Shown here piece after piece: positions 55,670 to 64,000 of a stretch of DNA of 64,000 nt; the stretch's first letter is position 1; each line of letters opens with the position of its first letter. Under the pieces are notes generated by a model. That model saw only the letters and a program-made list of their open reading frames with translations. It was not told the origin of the DNA and did no database searches. A program made the position numbers and the translations under genes. Source of the stretch: Bacteroidales bacterium (lineage in GTDB: Bacteria; Bacteroidota; Bacteroidia; Bacteroidales; VadinHA17); the NCBI GenBank assembly GCA_016715075.1, contig JADKBK010000024.1, positions 1 through 64,000 of the forward strand. The letters run 5' to 3'.

Positions 55670-57295
55670 ATGAAAAAGGATATGAAAAGGTTCATTATTA
55701 CATTATTAGCTCTGTTCATTGCAGTAGTTCACCTTGCTGCACAAGCGGAGAAGGATATAAAGGGTGAAATAAAACACGTCACTGTATTTCCTGACAGGGC
55801 GCAGATAGATCATGAGGCTTCCGTTTCCCTTCAGGCAGGTAAAACAATTCTGAAGCTTTCTGCACTGTCGCCTTATATAGATGTTCAGAGTATCCAGGTA
55901 AAGGGATTTGGTGAATTCACAATTCTCTCGGTTAACCATCAGAATAATTATCTTCAGAATCTGGAAGATGCTCCTGATGTTAAAAGTATCAGAAACCAGA
56001 TTGAGTCGCTTCAGCTGAAGGCTGAAGATGAGAAGGCAGCTATAACTATTCTGAAAGAGAAAGCAGCTTTTCTTGTTGCCAACAGGGAGATCCTTGTGAA
56101 GGAGACAAGTTTCAGTATTGAGCAACTGAAGAGCGTTATGGATCTGTATACCAGAAACATGGAACAGGTCACTGTAACATCCCTTATGAAGGAGAGGCAG
56201 ATAAAAGATTATGAAAAACAGATAGCTTCTCTTCAGAAGCAGATAGCCGACAAACTTGGCAGGCAGCAACTTCCTTCCGGCGAGATATATGTTACTGTGA
56301 TCTCTGATAAGCAGATATCCGGCAGACTGACATTCAGCTATGTAGTGGGCAATGCGGGCTGGTATCCTTCATATGACATAAGGGTGGATGATATTAAAAA
56401 CCCGGTATCAATATATTATAAGGCAAATGTATTTCAGAATTCCGGGGTTGACTGGAAGGACATAAAAATCAGCTTCTCCAATGCCACACCATGGGTTGGC
56501 GGGGACTTTCCGGTCTTATATCCATGGTTTATTGACTATTACACTCCTCCCAATTCCCAGATTATGATAAGGGGTGCCGCCTCTGTAAGGAAAAGTAAGG
56601 CGCCGGAGCTGATGGAAATGGCGGTAGCCAGGGATGAGGAAATGGTAAAAGAAGCTCCATCGGTTGCGGTAGAAAAAAAGATCGGTGAAACCACCATTAC
56701 ATTTGATGTCTCCGCTCCCTGTACTGTACCATCTGATGGAAAGTTGCAGACAGTTGAAATACAGCGGATTGTTGCCCCTGCGGAATATAAATATGTTACC
56801 ACACCAAAGCTTTCACAACTTGCATACCTGACAGCCAATATTACAGATTGGGCAAAATTAAGTCTCCAGAGCGGTGAAGCCACACTCTATTTTGAGAATT
56901 CATTCGTTGGCAAATCGAATGTAAACGTTGCTGAGCTTAATGATACTCTGGCACTTTCGCTCGGAACAGATAACGGTATAATTATAAAAAGAGAGAAACG
57001 GGTGGATTTTACCAGCAGGAAAACAATAGGGGCCAATAAGACCGAGACTTATTCATTTCTTCTGACTGTCAGGAACAATAAGCCTGTTCCTGTTAAGATC
57101 ACTATGAAAGATCAGTTACCCGTATCATCAAACAGCGGGATTACTGTTGACCCCGTTGAAATTTCGGGAGGAAAATATAATCCTATTACAGGTGAGATCA
57201 GGTGGGATCTTGAAATAAACAAACAGGAGACAAAGCAGGTTATATTAACCTATTCAGTTAAATATCCGAAGGACAGAACCATCATTCTTGAATAA
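55670..57295 (+). CDS. MuiA-family (DUF4139) secreted protein
   Basis: The start is set at ATG 55670, giving a normal signal peptide (RFIITLLALFIAVVHLAAQ); the longer frame from 55577 starts with TTG. The ~540-residue protein has the DUF4140 N-terminal domain (HVTVFPDRAQIDHEASVSL), a coiled coil (about residues 100-190), and the DUF4139 domain (FSYVVGNAGWYPSYDIRVDD, WKDIKISFSNATPW, and the C-terminal WDLEINKQETKQVILTYSV). The family is called mucoidy inhibitor A for a Thiothrix gene; its molecular role is unclear. It is followed by the YccF gene after 15 bases. Confidence 0.85.
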   Translation: MKKDMKRFIITLLALFIAVVHLAAQAEKDIKGEIKHVTVFPDRAQIDHEASVSLQAGKTILKLSALSPYIDVQSIQVKGFGEFTILSVNHQNNYLQNLEDAPDVKSIRNQIESLQLKAEDEKAAITILKEKAAFLVANREILVKETSFSIEQLKSVMDLYTRNMEQVTVTSLMKERQIKDYEKQIASLQKQIADKLGRQQLPSGEIYVTVISDKQISGRLTFSYVVGNAGWYPSYDIRVDDIKNPVSIYYKANVFQNSGVDWKDIKISFSNATPWVGGDFPVLYPWFIDYYTPPNSQIMIRGAASVRKSKAPELMEMAVARDEEMVKEAPSVAVEKKIGETTITFDVSAPCTVPSDGKLQTVEIQRIVAPAEYKYVTTPKLSQLAYLTANITDWAKLSLQSGEATLYFENSFVGKSNVNVAELNDTLALSLGTDNGIIIKREKRVDFTSRKTIGANKTETYSFLLTVRNNKPVPVKITMKDQLPVSSNSGITVDPVEISGGKYNPITGEIRWDLEINKQETKQVILTYSVKYPKDRTIILE

Positions 57296-57310
57296 TATGC
57301 AATCACTCTC

Positions 57311-57685
57311 ATGAATTTACTGGGAAATCTTATCTGGCTTATTTTCGGTGGCATTATCATTGCTATTGAATATTTCATAGGAAGTATTATACTCATGATC
57401 ACCATTGTAGGGATCCCGTTCGGCATTCAGACACTCAAAATGGCATCACTTTCACTCTGGCCATTTGGCAGGGATACCAGGGTTCATTCCAGGGCTTCGG
57501 GCTGCCTGTATATCCTGATGAATGTTCTATGGCTACTTACAGGAGGATTATGGATAGCAGCCACCCATCTGATATTCGGATTGTTGCTCTGCATTACCAT
57601 AATAGGAATTCCATTTGGGTTACAACATTTCAAACTCACCGCTATAGCTATAAGTCCCTTTGGAAGAGATATAATTACTGTCTGA
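57311..57685 (+). CDS. YccF-type membrane protein
   Basis: This 124-residue protein has two copies of the YccF domain motif: IVGIPFGIQTLKMASLSLWPFGRD and IIGIPFGLQHFKLTAIAISPFGRD, each taken in part. Hydrophobic segments precede each of them. The repeated, inverted-looking layout is the family norm. Its function is unknown. It lies between the MuiA-like gene and thiL, on the same strand, and may be co-transcribed. Confidence 0.88.
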   Translation: MNLLGNLIWLIFGGIIIAIEYFIGSIILMITIVGIPFGIQTLKMASLSLWPFGRDTRVHSRASGCLYILMNVLWLLTGGLWIAATHLIFGLLLCITIIGIPFGLQHFKLTAIAISPFGRDIITV

Positions 57686-57739
57686 CAGATTTGTCCTCCA
57701 GCAGATAACGAAGTCTGATGCAGAAAATAATTAGAAATA

Positions 57740-58771
57740 ATGGATAAATCAGAAAACAGAAATACTCCAATCAACGAGTTTGGTAAATTCAGATTGATTG
57801 AACATATCACACGGAAGGAGAATCCTGTTAATCAGTCTACGGTTACAGGAATAGGCGATGATGCCGCCATTATTGATTCCGGACATTCCATGTCATTGGT
57901 TTCTACCGACCTGTTACTCGAGGGGATACACTTTAATCTCATCTATACTCCTCTGAAACATCTCGGATATAAGGCAGTAATAAGAGCAATATCAGACATT
58001 TACGCAATGAACGGAGATCCTGAGCAGCTACTGGTCTCGCTTGGAATAAGCTCCAGATTCTCCGTGGAGCAGGTTGAGGAGATATATGAAGGAATTTATC
58101 TTGCCTGTGAAAAATATAGTGTTGACCTCGTTGGTGGTGATACAACAAGTTCGCTTACAGGTCTTACCATAGGGGTAACTGCTGTTGGCAGGGCTGAGAA
58201 AGAAAATATTGTAAGGAGGGACGGAGCCAGACCAAATGATCTTATCTGTGTAACAGGTGATTTCGGGGCTGCCTTCATGGGCCTTCAGCTCCTTGAGCGA
58301 GAGAGGAAACTGTTTGTTAAGGAGAAGGTCGCCCAGCCTGATCTCTCCGGCTATGAATATATTATTGGGAGGCAGCTTAAACCGGAAATTCCTGTGAGCA
58401 TTTTAAGAGAGCTCCGGGAGGCTGGCATAAAACCCAGCTCGATGATTGATGTAACTGACGGACTGGCATCAGACCTTCTGCATGTATGCAAACTATCGGG
58501 TACCGGATGCAGGATATTTTACAGTAAGGTGCCGATTGATTATGAGACATCAAAGCTTGCTGAGGAGTTCAATGTTGATCCTATGACACCTGCCCTTAAT
58601 GGCGGGGAAGATTATGAAATGCTTTTTACTGTTCCGCTGGAGTTAATTGAAAAGGTCAGCAATCTGAAATCTGTAAAGATTATAGGTCATATGACTTCAG
58701 AAGGCACCTCGTCCTCTATTGTCGGGGACGATGGTTCTGAAGTTGATATTACTTCGATGGGCTGGAAATAA
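57740..58771 (+). CDS. thiL: Thiamine-monophosphate kinase
   Basis: This 343-residue enzyme phosphorylates thiamine monophosphate to thiamine diphosphate. It has the PurM/ThiL fold motifs TGIGDDAAII and STDLLLEGIHFNL, which bind metal and ATP. AISDIYAMNGDPEQLLVSLG, VDLVGGDTTSS and VTDGLASDLLHVC are the remaining signatures. Length is typical. No TPP riboswitch is evident in the 54-bp spacer before it. It converges with lpxA 6 bases away. Confidence 0.94.
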   Translation: MDKSENRNTPINEFGKFRLIEHITRKENPVNQSTVTGIGDDAAIIDSGHSMSLVSTDLLLEGIHFNLIYTPLKHLGYKAVIRAISDIYAMNGDPEQLLVSLGISSRFSVEQVEEIYEGIYLACEKYSVDLVGGDTTSSLTGLTIGVTAVGRAEKENIVRRDGARPNDLICVTGDFGAAFMGLQLLERERKLFVKEKVAQPDLSGYEYIIGRQLKPEIPVSILRELREAGIKPSSMIDVTDGLASDLLHVCKLSGTGCRIFYSKVPIDYETSKLAEEFNVDPMTPALNGGEDYEMLFTVPLELIEKVSNLKSVKIIGHMTSEGTSSSIVGDDGSEVDITSMGWK

Positions 58772-58777
58772 GAAGTT

Positions 58778-59551
58778 TTATCGTGCTCTGATAATTCCTC
58801 TTTCTGATTTTCGTATAAATTCAAGAATATAATCCCTGTCTTCCGACGGGCTGAATGTATTCTCCACATATTCGACGGCCTGGGAGAAATTCATTTTGCT
58901 CTGATAGATTGCACGGTAAATATTATGGATCTCATCAATTCTCGCTTTTTCAAACCCTCTCCTGGTGAGTCCGACTGAATTCAGTCCCATATATGAAAGA
59001 GGATCTCGGTCAGCTTTAATGAAGGGAGGAACATCGATTCTGATTTTTGAACCGCCGCCTACAATCACATGAGCCCCTATGCGGCAGAACTGGTGAACCA
59101 GTGATCCACCGCTGATTATTGCCCAGTTATCAACCTTTACCTCTCCTGCAAGCCCGGTAGTATTTCCAATAATGATATTGTCTTTCAATTCACAATCGTG
59201 ACCTATGTGAGAGTAGGCCATCAGAAGGCATCCGTTTCCGACAATTGTTTTTCCTGACGCAGCGGTTCCCCTGTTAACAGTTGCACCTTCCCGCACAGTG
59301 GTATTATTCCCTATTTCAGCGGTTGTCTCCTCTCCTTTGAATTTCAGGTCCTGCGGAATACCTGATATTGCAGCTGACGGGAAAATCTTGCAATGATTTC
59401 CGATCCTTGCTCCATCCATTATAGTGGCACCCGGACCAATCCATGTTCCATCACCGATGATTACATTTCCGGCTACATAGGCAAAGGGTTCAATGACCAC
59501 ATCTTTCCCTATTCTGGCATCCGGATGGATATAAGCTAAATTGGAAATCAT
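58778..59551 (-). CDS. lpxA: UDP-N-acetylglucosamine acyltransferase
   Basis: This 257-residue trimeric enzyme carries out the first step of lipid A synthesis, moving a 3-hydroxyacyl chain from ACP to UDP-GlcNAc. It shows hexapeptide repeats from residue 5 (IHPDARIGKDVVIEPFAYV, VIIGDGTWIGPGATI), the catalytic His in LLMAYSHIGHDCELKD, and the C-terminal helical end GLTRRGFEKARIDEIHN. It is third in the lpxD/lpxC-fabZ/lpxA set and starts 6 bases after the fusion gene. Confidence 0.95.
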   Translation of the reverse strand: MISNLAYIHPDARIGKDVVIEPFAYVAGNVIIGDGTWIGPGATIMDGARIGNHCKIFPSAAISGIPQDLKFKGEETTAEIGNNTTVREGATVNRGTAASGKTIVGNGCLLMAYSHIGHDCELKDNIIIGNTTGLAGEVKVDNWAIISGGSLVHQFCRIGAHVIVGGGSKIRIDVPPFIKADRDPLSYMGLNSVGLTRRGFEKARIDEIHNIYRAIYQSKMNFSQAVEYVENTFSPSEDRDYILEFIRKSERGIIRAR

Positions 59552-59557
59552 TGTTCT

Positions 59558-60952
59558 TTATTTATTTTTTACAACCTGTGCAGTCATCTCTCCTTCCAGA
59601 ACAAGTTTGTTACCTACAAATGCCTGGCCAAACATTGTGACTATACCCCTTCTGATAAGATCGGTTAATTCCATCTTCAGAATGACGGTATCTCCCGGAA
59701 CTACTTTTTGTTTAAACTTCAGTTTATCAATCTTGAGAAAATATGTTGAATATTTCTCAGGTTCATCCACTGTACTCAGGACAAGCAATCCCCCTGTCTG
59801 TGCCAGGGCTTCAACCAGGAGGACTCCCGGCATTACCGGTTCACCCGGGAAATGGCCCTGAAAAAAACCTTCATTGAAGGTAACGTTCTTAATACCTACA
59901 ATTGATGTCTCATCAAGGGCTATAACCTTGTCAACCAGCAAAAAAGGATATCGGTGCGGTAATCTTTTACGAATCTCCTCAAGAGTGAAGACAGGTGGCT
60001 GGGCCGGATCGTAAACAGGAATATCCTTTTTGGAAAGGGTTTTTTTCATCTCCTGCCTCATCAGCTTTGCGAGTCTTGTATTTGCAAAATGGCCCGGACG
60101 TGTTGCAACAATCTTGCCTTTAATAGGGTGGCCCACAAGGGCGATGTCACCCATTATATCGAGCAGCTTATGCCTTGCCGGTTCATTTGGGTACCTCAAT
60201 TCGGTATTATTCAGTACACCGGCAGTATGCTTGCTGATCCCCGGACGGTGAAAAAGGGTGGCAATACGGTCTATCTCTTCCTGTTCAACCTCTTTTTCAA
60301 GAATTACAATCGCGTTATCGAGTTCTCCGCCCTTTATGAGGCCCGCTTTGAACAGCGGCTCGAGCTCATGGAAAAACACAAAAGTACGGCTCCTGCTTAT
60401 CTCCTCTTCAAAGCGGTCAATGGTATCAAGTATTGCGTACTGGTTTCCAAGGATCCTGGAATTATAATCAATAAGTACATTAATGCTCAGGTGATCGTCG
60501 GGATATACGATAAGGTCGACACCATGCTCCTCATCAGAGTAGGTTATTTTCTGTTTGACAACAAAATAATTTCTCTCCTCTTTTAGCTCAACAATACCGG
60601 CTTCCTTTATTGCTTCTACGAACTTCAGTGAAGATCCTCCCATTATTGGCGCCTCCGGACCGTTAAGTTCTATTAATGCATTGTCAACCCGCAATCCGTG
60701 AAGGGCAGCCAGAACATGCTCAATAGTCTGCACTGAAGCATTGTTTTGCACCAATGTTGTGCCGCGTGATGTATCGGTAACATACTCCGCCAGTGCATCA
60801 ATAACAGGATTACCCGGCAGATCAACCCTGCAGAATTTATACCCGTGATTAGCAGGAGCGGGTTTGAAGGTTATTGTCACATTAATCCCCGTATGCAAAC
60901 CTTTTCCGTTAAGGCTTATCTCCTTTGCAAGGGTTCTCTGTTTTTCACTCAT
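59558..60952 (-). CDS. lpxC/fabZ: LpxC-FabZ bifunctional fusion
   Basis: This 464-residue fusion joins LpxC (UDP-3-O-acyl-GlcNAc deacetylase, about residues 1-305) and FabZ (3-hydroxyacyl-ACP dehydratase, about 315-464). LpxC shows QTIEHVLAALHG (zinc His) and the zinc pair in ARHKLLDIMGDIAL. FabZ shows the active-site segment LPHRYPFLLVDKV and GHFPGEPVMPGVLLVEALAQ. The fusion is known from Bacteroidota, so it is expected rather than new. It links lipid A deacetylation with supply of hydroxyacyl chains. Confidence 0.96.
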   Translation of the reverse strand: MSEKQRTLAKEISLNGKGLHTGINVTITFKPAPANHGYKFCRVDLPGNPVIDALAEYVTDTSRGTTLVQNNASVQTIEHVLAALHGLRVDNALIELNGPEAPIMGGSSLKFVEAIKEAGIVELKEERNYFVVKQKITYSDEEHGVDLIVYPDDHLSINVLIDYNSRILGNQYAILDTIDRFEEEISRSRTFVFFHELEPLFKAGLIKGGELDNAIVILEKEVEQEEIDRIATLFHRPGISKHTAGVLNNTELRYPNEPARHKLLDIMGDIALVGHPIKGKIVATRPGHFANTRLAKLMRQEMKKTLSKKDIPVYDPAQPPVFTLEEIRKRLPHRYPFLLVDKVIALDETSIVGIKNVTFNEGFFQGHFPGEPVMPGVLLVEALAQTGGLLVLSTVDEPEKYSTYFLKIDKLKFKQKVVPGDTVILKMELTDLIRRGIVTMFGQAFVGNKLVLEGEMTAQVVKNK

Positions 60953-61074
60953 CAGTGTTTAAAATTAATTTAAATTACCGGGTACAAAAAAAATAAAAAT
61001 ATTTCGAACAATCCAGAAAAATACGCTTTAACTGAACTAAAAACAACATATTCAGTTTCGAATGCAGTAAAAAG

Positions 61075-62112
61075 CTATCTCTTTTTCAATGTTTGGATCT
61101 CTTTTTCAAGGGAATCGACTTTTGATTTCAGATCAGGTAATCTTTTGAATACAACAGTGGATCTCATAAACTGTTTAATTTCAAAAGCAGGAGATCCAAT
61201 TATAACGGTATTTTCTTCCTTAATGTCTCCAAGAATACCCCCCTGTGCTCCGATCTTTGATCCGTTGGCAATCCTGATATGGCCTGCAATACCAACCTGC
61301 CCTCCAAACATACAGTTCTTCCCTACTTTAGTGGACCCTGCAATGCCTGTTTGTGCTGCCATAACAGTATTCTCGCCAATCTCAACATTATGTCCAATCT
61401 GAATAAGGTTATCCAGCTTCACACCTTTACGTATAATTGTGGAGCCCATGGTTGCCCTGTCGATTGTGACATTGGCTCCTATCTCAACAAGATCTTCGAG
61501 AATGACATTTCCGAGCTGCGGGATCTTCATGTATTCATTTTCCGATTGGGGTGCAAAACCGAAACCATCGCTGCCGATCACTGAACCTGCGTGGATTATG
61601 CAACTCTGACCAATTACACAGTCATGGTAGATCTTTACACCCGGATTTATGATACAATTGACACCGATAGTAGTATTATCGCCGATATAGACATGAGGAT
61701 AGATAGAACTACCATCTCCTATCTGGCAGTTCTCACCAATATAGGCGTATGGTCCGATATATACATCATTACCAACCTTTGCAGTTGGTTCAATTACTGC
61801 GGTAGGGTGAATCCCGGTTTTTCTTGGTCTTGCCTGGTCCACAAGACGCATCAGTGAGGCAAAAGCCTCATATGCATTTTCTACTTTAATCAGTGTTGTT
61901 TCTATCTTTCCGGAAGGAATAAAGCTTTTATTCACCAGAACGACTGATGAAGCAGTTGAATAAATATAGTGTTCATATTTTGGGTTAGCAAGAAATGATA
62001 GAGCTCCCTGGTGCCCCTCCTCTATTTTGGCAATTGTATTTACTTTGATATCGGGGTTGCCTTCTATTTCACCTTTCAAAAACCCGGCAATTGTTGCGGC
62101 AGTAAATTCCAT
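61075..62112 (-). CDS. lpxD: UDP-3-O-acylglucosamine N-acyltransferase
   Basis: This 345-residue enzyme adds the second acyl chain in lipid A synthesis. The N-terminal uridine-binding domain (IAGFLKGEIEGNPDIKVN, GALSFLANPKYEHYIYST) precedes the left-handed beta-helix hexapeptide repeats (KVGNDVYIGPYAYIGEN, GDNTTIGVNCIINPGV). The catalytic His lies in IQIGHNVEIGENTVM. A C-terminal helix (LKSKVDSLEKEIQTLKKR) ends it. It precedes lpxC-fabZ by 122 bases on the minus strand. Confidence 0.95.
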   Translation of the reverse strand: MEFTAATIAGFLKGEIEGNPDIKVNTIAKIEEGHQGALSFLANPKYEHYIYSTASSVVLVNKSFIPSGKIETTLIKVENAYEAFASLMRLVDQARPRKTGIHPTAVIEPTAKVGNDVYIGPYAYIGENCQIGDGSSIYPHVYIGDNTTIGVNCIINPGVKIYHDCVIGQSCIIHAGSVIGSDGFGFAPQSENEYMKIPQLGNVILEDLVEIGANVTIDRATMGSTIIRKGVKLDNLIQIGHNVEIGENTVMAAQTGIAGSTKVGKNCMFGGQVGIAGHIRIANGSKIGAQGGILGDIKEENTVIIGSPAFEIKQFMRSTVVFKRLPDLKSKVDSLEKEIQTLKKR

Positions 62113-62220
62113 GATGTATTGAGATTAATATTTACAATTATATAAGACTTCAGTGAATCATGATTTGAGAATATTTGATTATTTATTGCGGATTGTGGAA
62201 TATTAAATCCGAAATTAACT

Positions 62221-62236
62221 CCCGATAGTTATCGGG
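62221..62236. repeat. Short palindrome CCCGATA-GT-TATCGGG
   Basis: A perfect 7-bp inverted repeat with a 2-base centre lies in the spacer between the HD hydrolase and lpxD. No T-run follows. I recall the same type of sequence often in Bacteroidota spacers, so it is probably a dispersed repeat. Confidence 0.5.
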
Positions 62237-62290
62237 ACCGAAATCAGCAATCATATTAACATCTCTATAAAAAATTTGATCTGACATGAC

Positions 62291-63544
62291 TTATCTGCAT
62301 TCTTTTGGATAGCACAGAAAATATTTGGTAATCCGTTCCGAAAGGAACCTGTGGTCGAACATATCTGAAACAGCTGAGATATCTTCAGTTTTTCCATTCT
62401 TCAACAAAATTTTAACTTCGGTGGCATCAGGAGTATAAGCCATATTTGAAATACTGTTGGTAAAAACATAGTAATCCTGAAATTCATTGCCTACCATCAT
62501 TAAATGTGCTGCCCTGGCTTTGAGTTCATTAACTTTCTCCACCGGGAAAGGTGAATCCTGCAGCTCAATGGCAAACAGATCCCGCTGACATAATCTCCGG
62601 GAAAGATCAGAAAGGATATTATCGGAATGATCTGCCCAGTATTTCGCAGAAACCAGGATATCGCTGTCATCAAGTCTTGTGAAATTCGCAGCAATCAGAG
62701 CCGGAGTAAAGTGAATATCACTGTCGAGATCGGCCCTTCCAATCCTGTTGTAGAGAAAAAACCTTAGTGCAGGTGTAGTATAAAGGTCAATTCCCCTGTC
62801 GGCAAGCTCCTTCGCCCGTTTCAGGAGATTTACTATCAGACTCTCGCATGCAATTACTGTCTTATGCATATATACCTGCCAGTACATAAGACGGCGGGCA
62901 ATTAGAAATTTCTCCAATGAGTATATTCCCTTTTCGTCAACAACAAGAGTATCATCTACCACATTAAGCATCCTTATTATTCTGTCTGATCCCACAGATC
63001 CTTCAATTACCCCGGTGAAAAAGCAATCGCGCCTCAGATAATCAAGCCTGTCCATATCCATCTGACCTGAAATCAGTTCATGCAAAAATCTTCTCTTATA
63101 ACTCCCAAGGAAGATTTGTATTGCCAGATCCAGTTTTCCGGCATACTCCTCATTAAGCTTTTTCATTAACAGGAGAGACAAATCCTCATGAGTAATCCCG
63201 CTGATTATTGAGTTTTCGAGGGAATGAGAAAAGGGACCATGGCCGATATCATGCAGCAAGATCGCAATGTATGTTGCCTCCTCCTCTTCCGGTGAAATTT
63301 CAGCCCCTTTACTCCTGAGGGTATCAATTGCCATATCCATCAGATGCAAAGCTCCGAGACCATGCTGAAAACGGGTATGATTTGCCCCCGGGTACACATA
63401 GTTCGTGAGACCAAGCTGCTTGATATTCCGAAGTCTCTGGAACCACGGATGTTCTATAAGATCAAAGACGAAATCACCCGGGATGCTTATAAATCCATAC
63501 ACGGGGTCATTAATAATTTTACGCTTATTTTTCAGATACACCAA
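62291..63544 (-). CDS. HD-domain nucleotide hydrolase (dNTPase-like)
   Basis: This ~417-residue protein has the HD metal ligands: the first His in HTRFQHGLGALHLM, the HD pair in ILLHDIGHGPFSHSLE, and a later Asp in SGQMDMDRLDYLRRD. This matches the SAMHD1/dGTPase-like family, which degrade dNTPs; the actual substrate is not known. There is no ATG near the start: TTG 63544 or GTG 63541 must serve. It lies upstream of lpxD on the same strand, with a 178-bp spacer. Confidence 0.8.
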   Translation of the reverse strand: MVYLKNKRKIINDPVYGFISIPGDFVFDLIEHPWFQRLRNIKQLGLTNYVYPGANHTRFQHGLGALHLMDMAIDTLRSKGAEISPEEEEATYIAILLHDIGHGPFSHSLENSIISGITHEDLSLLLMKKLNEEYAGKLDLAIQIFLGSYKRRFLHELISGQMDMDRLDYLRRDCFFTGVIEGSVGSDRIIRMLNVVDDTLVVDEKGIYSLEKFLIARRLMYWQVYMHKTVIACESLIVNLLKRAKELADRGIDLYTTPALRFFLYNRIGRADLDSDIHFTPALIAANFTRLDDSDILVSAKYWADHSDNILSDLSRRLCQRDLFAIELQDSPFPVEKVNELKARAAHLMMVGNEFQDYYVFTNSISNMAYTPDATEVKILLKNGKTEDISAVSDMFDHRFLSERITKYFLCYPKECR

Positions 63545-63807
63545 CTGGGAAATTTTAATCTACAAAAATAGAACATTATTCATCATATTGTCAATTTTGA
63601 TTTTGATATCTGCAGAGCCATTGCCGGGTTATCTACCAGGGTTTATGAGGAACTGCATAAATATGTGAATTTAACTCCTCATAAACGATGATAAAAAACG
63701 TTATATATCACTTAATTAATTACCTTTGTTAAAGAACGGAAATTATCATACTTTCAGTATTTCCTTCCGTTTTTAATCCCTAGCATCCTTTCGGATCAGA
63801 CTAGCAG

Positions 63808-64000
63808 ATGAAAAAGGTAATCATTGGAGAGGGAAAAACAGATACAACTGTTTTAAAGGTCAGGAAGCAGCAGAACAGGGTTCCTCGCAGGTTTCCCATT
63901 GTTGGTATTGGAGCATCTGCAGGCGGACTGGAGGCATTGGAACAGTTTTTTTCGAATACGCCTCCAAACAATGGTATGGCATTTGTTGTCATTCAACATC
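63808..64000 (+). CDS. CheB-type methylesterase domain protein (3' truncated)
   Basis: The window ends 64 codons into this gene. After a polar N-terminus the sequence reads RRFPIVGIGASAGGLEALEQ and FFSNTPPNNGMAFVVIQH. This is the CheB methylesterase start, with the catalytic-serine loop GASAGG. There is no receiver domain ahead of it, so it is probably a CheB-CheR hybrid sensor of the kind common in Bacteroidota rather than classical chemotaxis CheB. The CheR, PAS and kinase parts, if present, lie beyond the right edge. Confidence 0.8.
   Translation, partial: MKKVIIGEGKTDTTVLKVRKQQNRVPRRFPIVGIGASAGGLEALEQFFSNTPPNNGMAFVVIQH

Noticed and set aside
57686..57739. TPP riboswitch before thiL
   Set aside because: The spacer is only 54 bp and has none of the conserved thi-box sequence.
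60089..60586. 165-codon plus-strand frame over lpxC-fabZ
   Set aside because: Antisense to a well-conserved enzyme; no family motifs.

Overview
The window looks like a chromosomal piece of a Bacteroidota (Bacteroidetes) bacterium, probably Bacteroidales/Marinilabiliales-like, and probably assembled from short reads or a metagenome. The pointers are type IX secretion sorting domains, an LpxC-FabZ fusion, a GSCFA protein, an IPExxxVDY-type protein after rnc, a carboxypeptidase-regulatory-like TonB receptor, very short ECF sigma factors, AT-rich spacers and TTTG/TAnnTTTG-type promoters. It carries mainly core genes with a modest accessory section on the left. I see no CRISPR array, phage, integrase or intact insertion sequence.

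Layout. 1-3.3 kb: a large surface protein cut by the left edge, with a deacetylase-like domain, and a secreted beta-propeller protein with a T9SS tag. 3.8-6.1 kb: a DUF5362 membrane protein, a metallo-beta-lactamase-fold hydrolase and a YdeI-type protein. 6.2-9.6 kb (minus): serpin lipoprotein, LVIVD-repeat lipoprotein and an outer-membrane barrel protein, spaced like an operon. 10.3-17.5 kb: three tandem FtsX/MacB-like ABC permeases without an ATPase; the third is a decaying pseudogene. 17.9-19.2 kb: a DUF2089 regulator, YIP1-like and DUF3887 module behind a well-formed promoter. 19.2-20.5 kb: a repeat-rich spacer with tRNA-Arg(CCG). 20.5-31.3 kb: leuS (with a frameshift), an M23 peptidase, purN, acpP-fabF-rnc, two small proteins and a histidine kinase/response regulator pair. 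31.3-38.5 kb (minus): lepA, groEL, groES, secG, a TPR-like protein, lptE and a sigma-54 activator. 38.5-45.1 kb: kdsB, a tiny T9SS-tag protein, a MerR regulator, a TonB receptor, a GSCFA protein and a lipase-like hydrolase. 45.4-48.1 kb: two ECF sigma factors (one with an internal deletion, one obliterated by a poly-C tract), a lipoprotein and yjbQ. 48.1-55.3 kb (minus): sufB-C-D-S-E, a membrane protein, a sufT-like gene and queG. 55.7-58.8 kb: a MuiA-like protein, YccF and thiL. 58.8-63.5 kb (minus): lpxA, lpxC-fabZ, lpxD and an HD hydrolase. The right edge cuts a CheB(-CheR) gene.

How the genes fit together. kdsB, lpxA/lpxC-fabZ/lpxD and lptE all serve lipopolysaccharide synthesis and export. 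acpP-fabF and the FabZ half supply the acyl chains. The suf operon with sufT supplies Fe-S clusters, and queG at its end is an Fe-S client. groES-groEL, lepA, secG and leuS are housekeeping genes.

The strongest observations concern sequence integrity: a single-base frameshift in leuS, a 384-base poly-C/G tract that replaces the middle of a sigma-factor gene while apparently keeping its length, a sigma factor missing about seven residues in region 2.2, and a pseudogenised permease. The most interesting unexplained DNA is the chain of stem-loops at 19.3-19.6 kb. I did not find a convincing wholly new multi-gene system.
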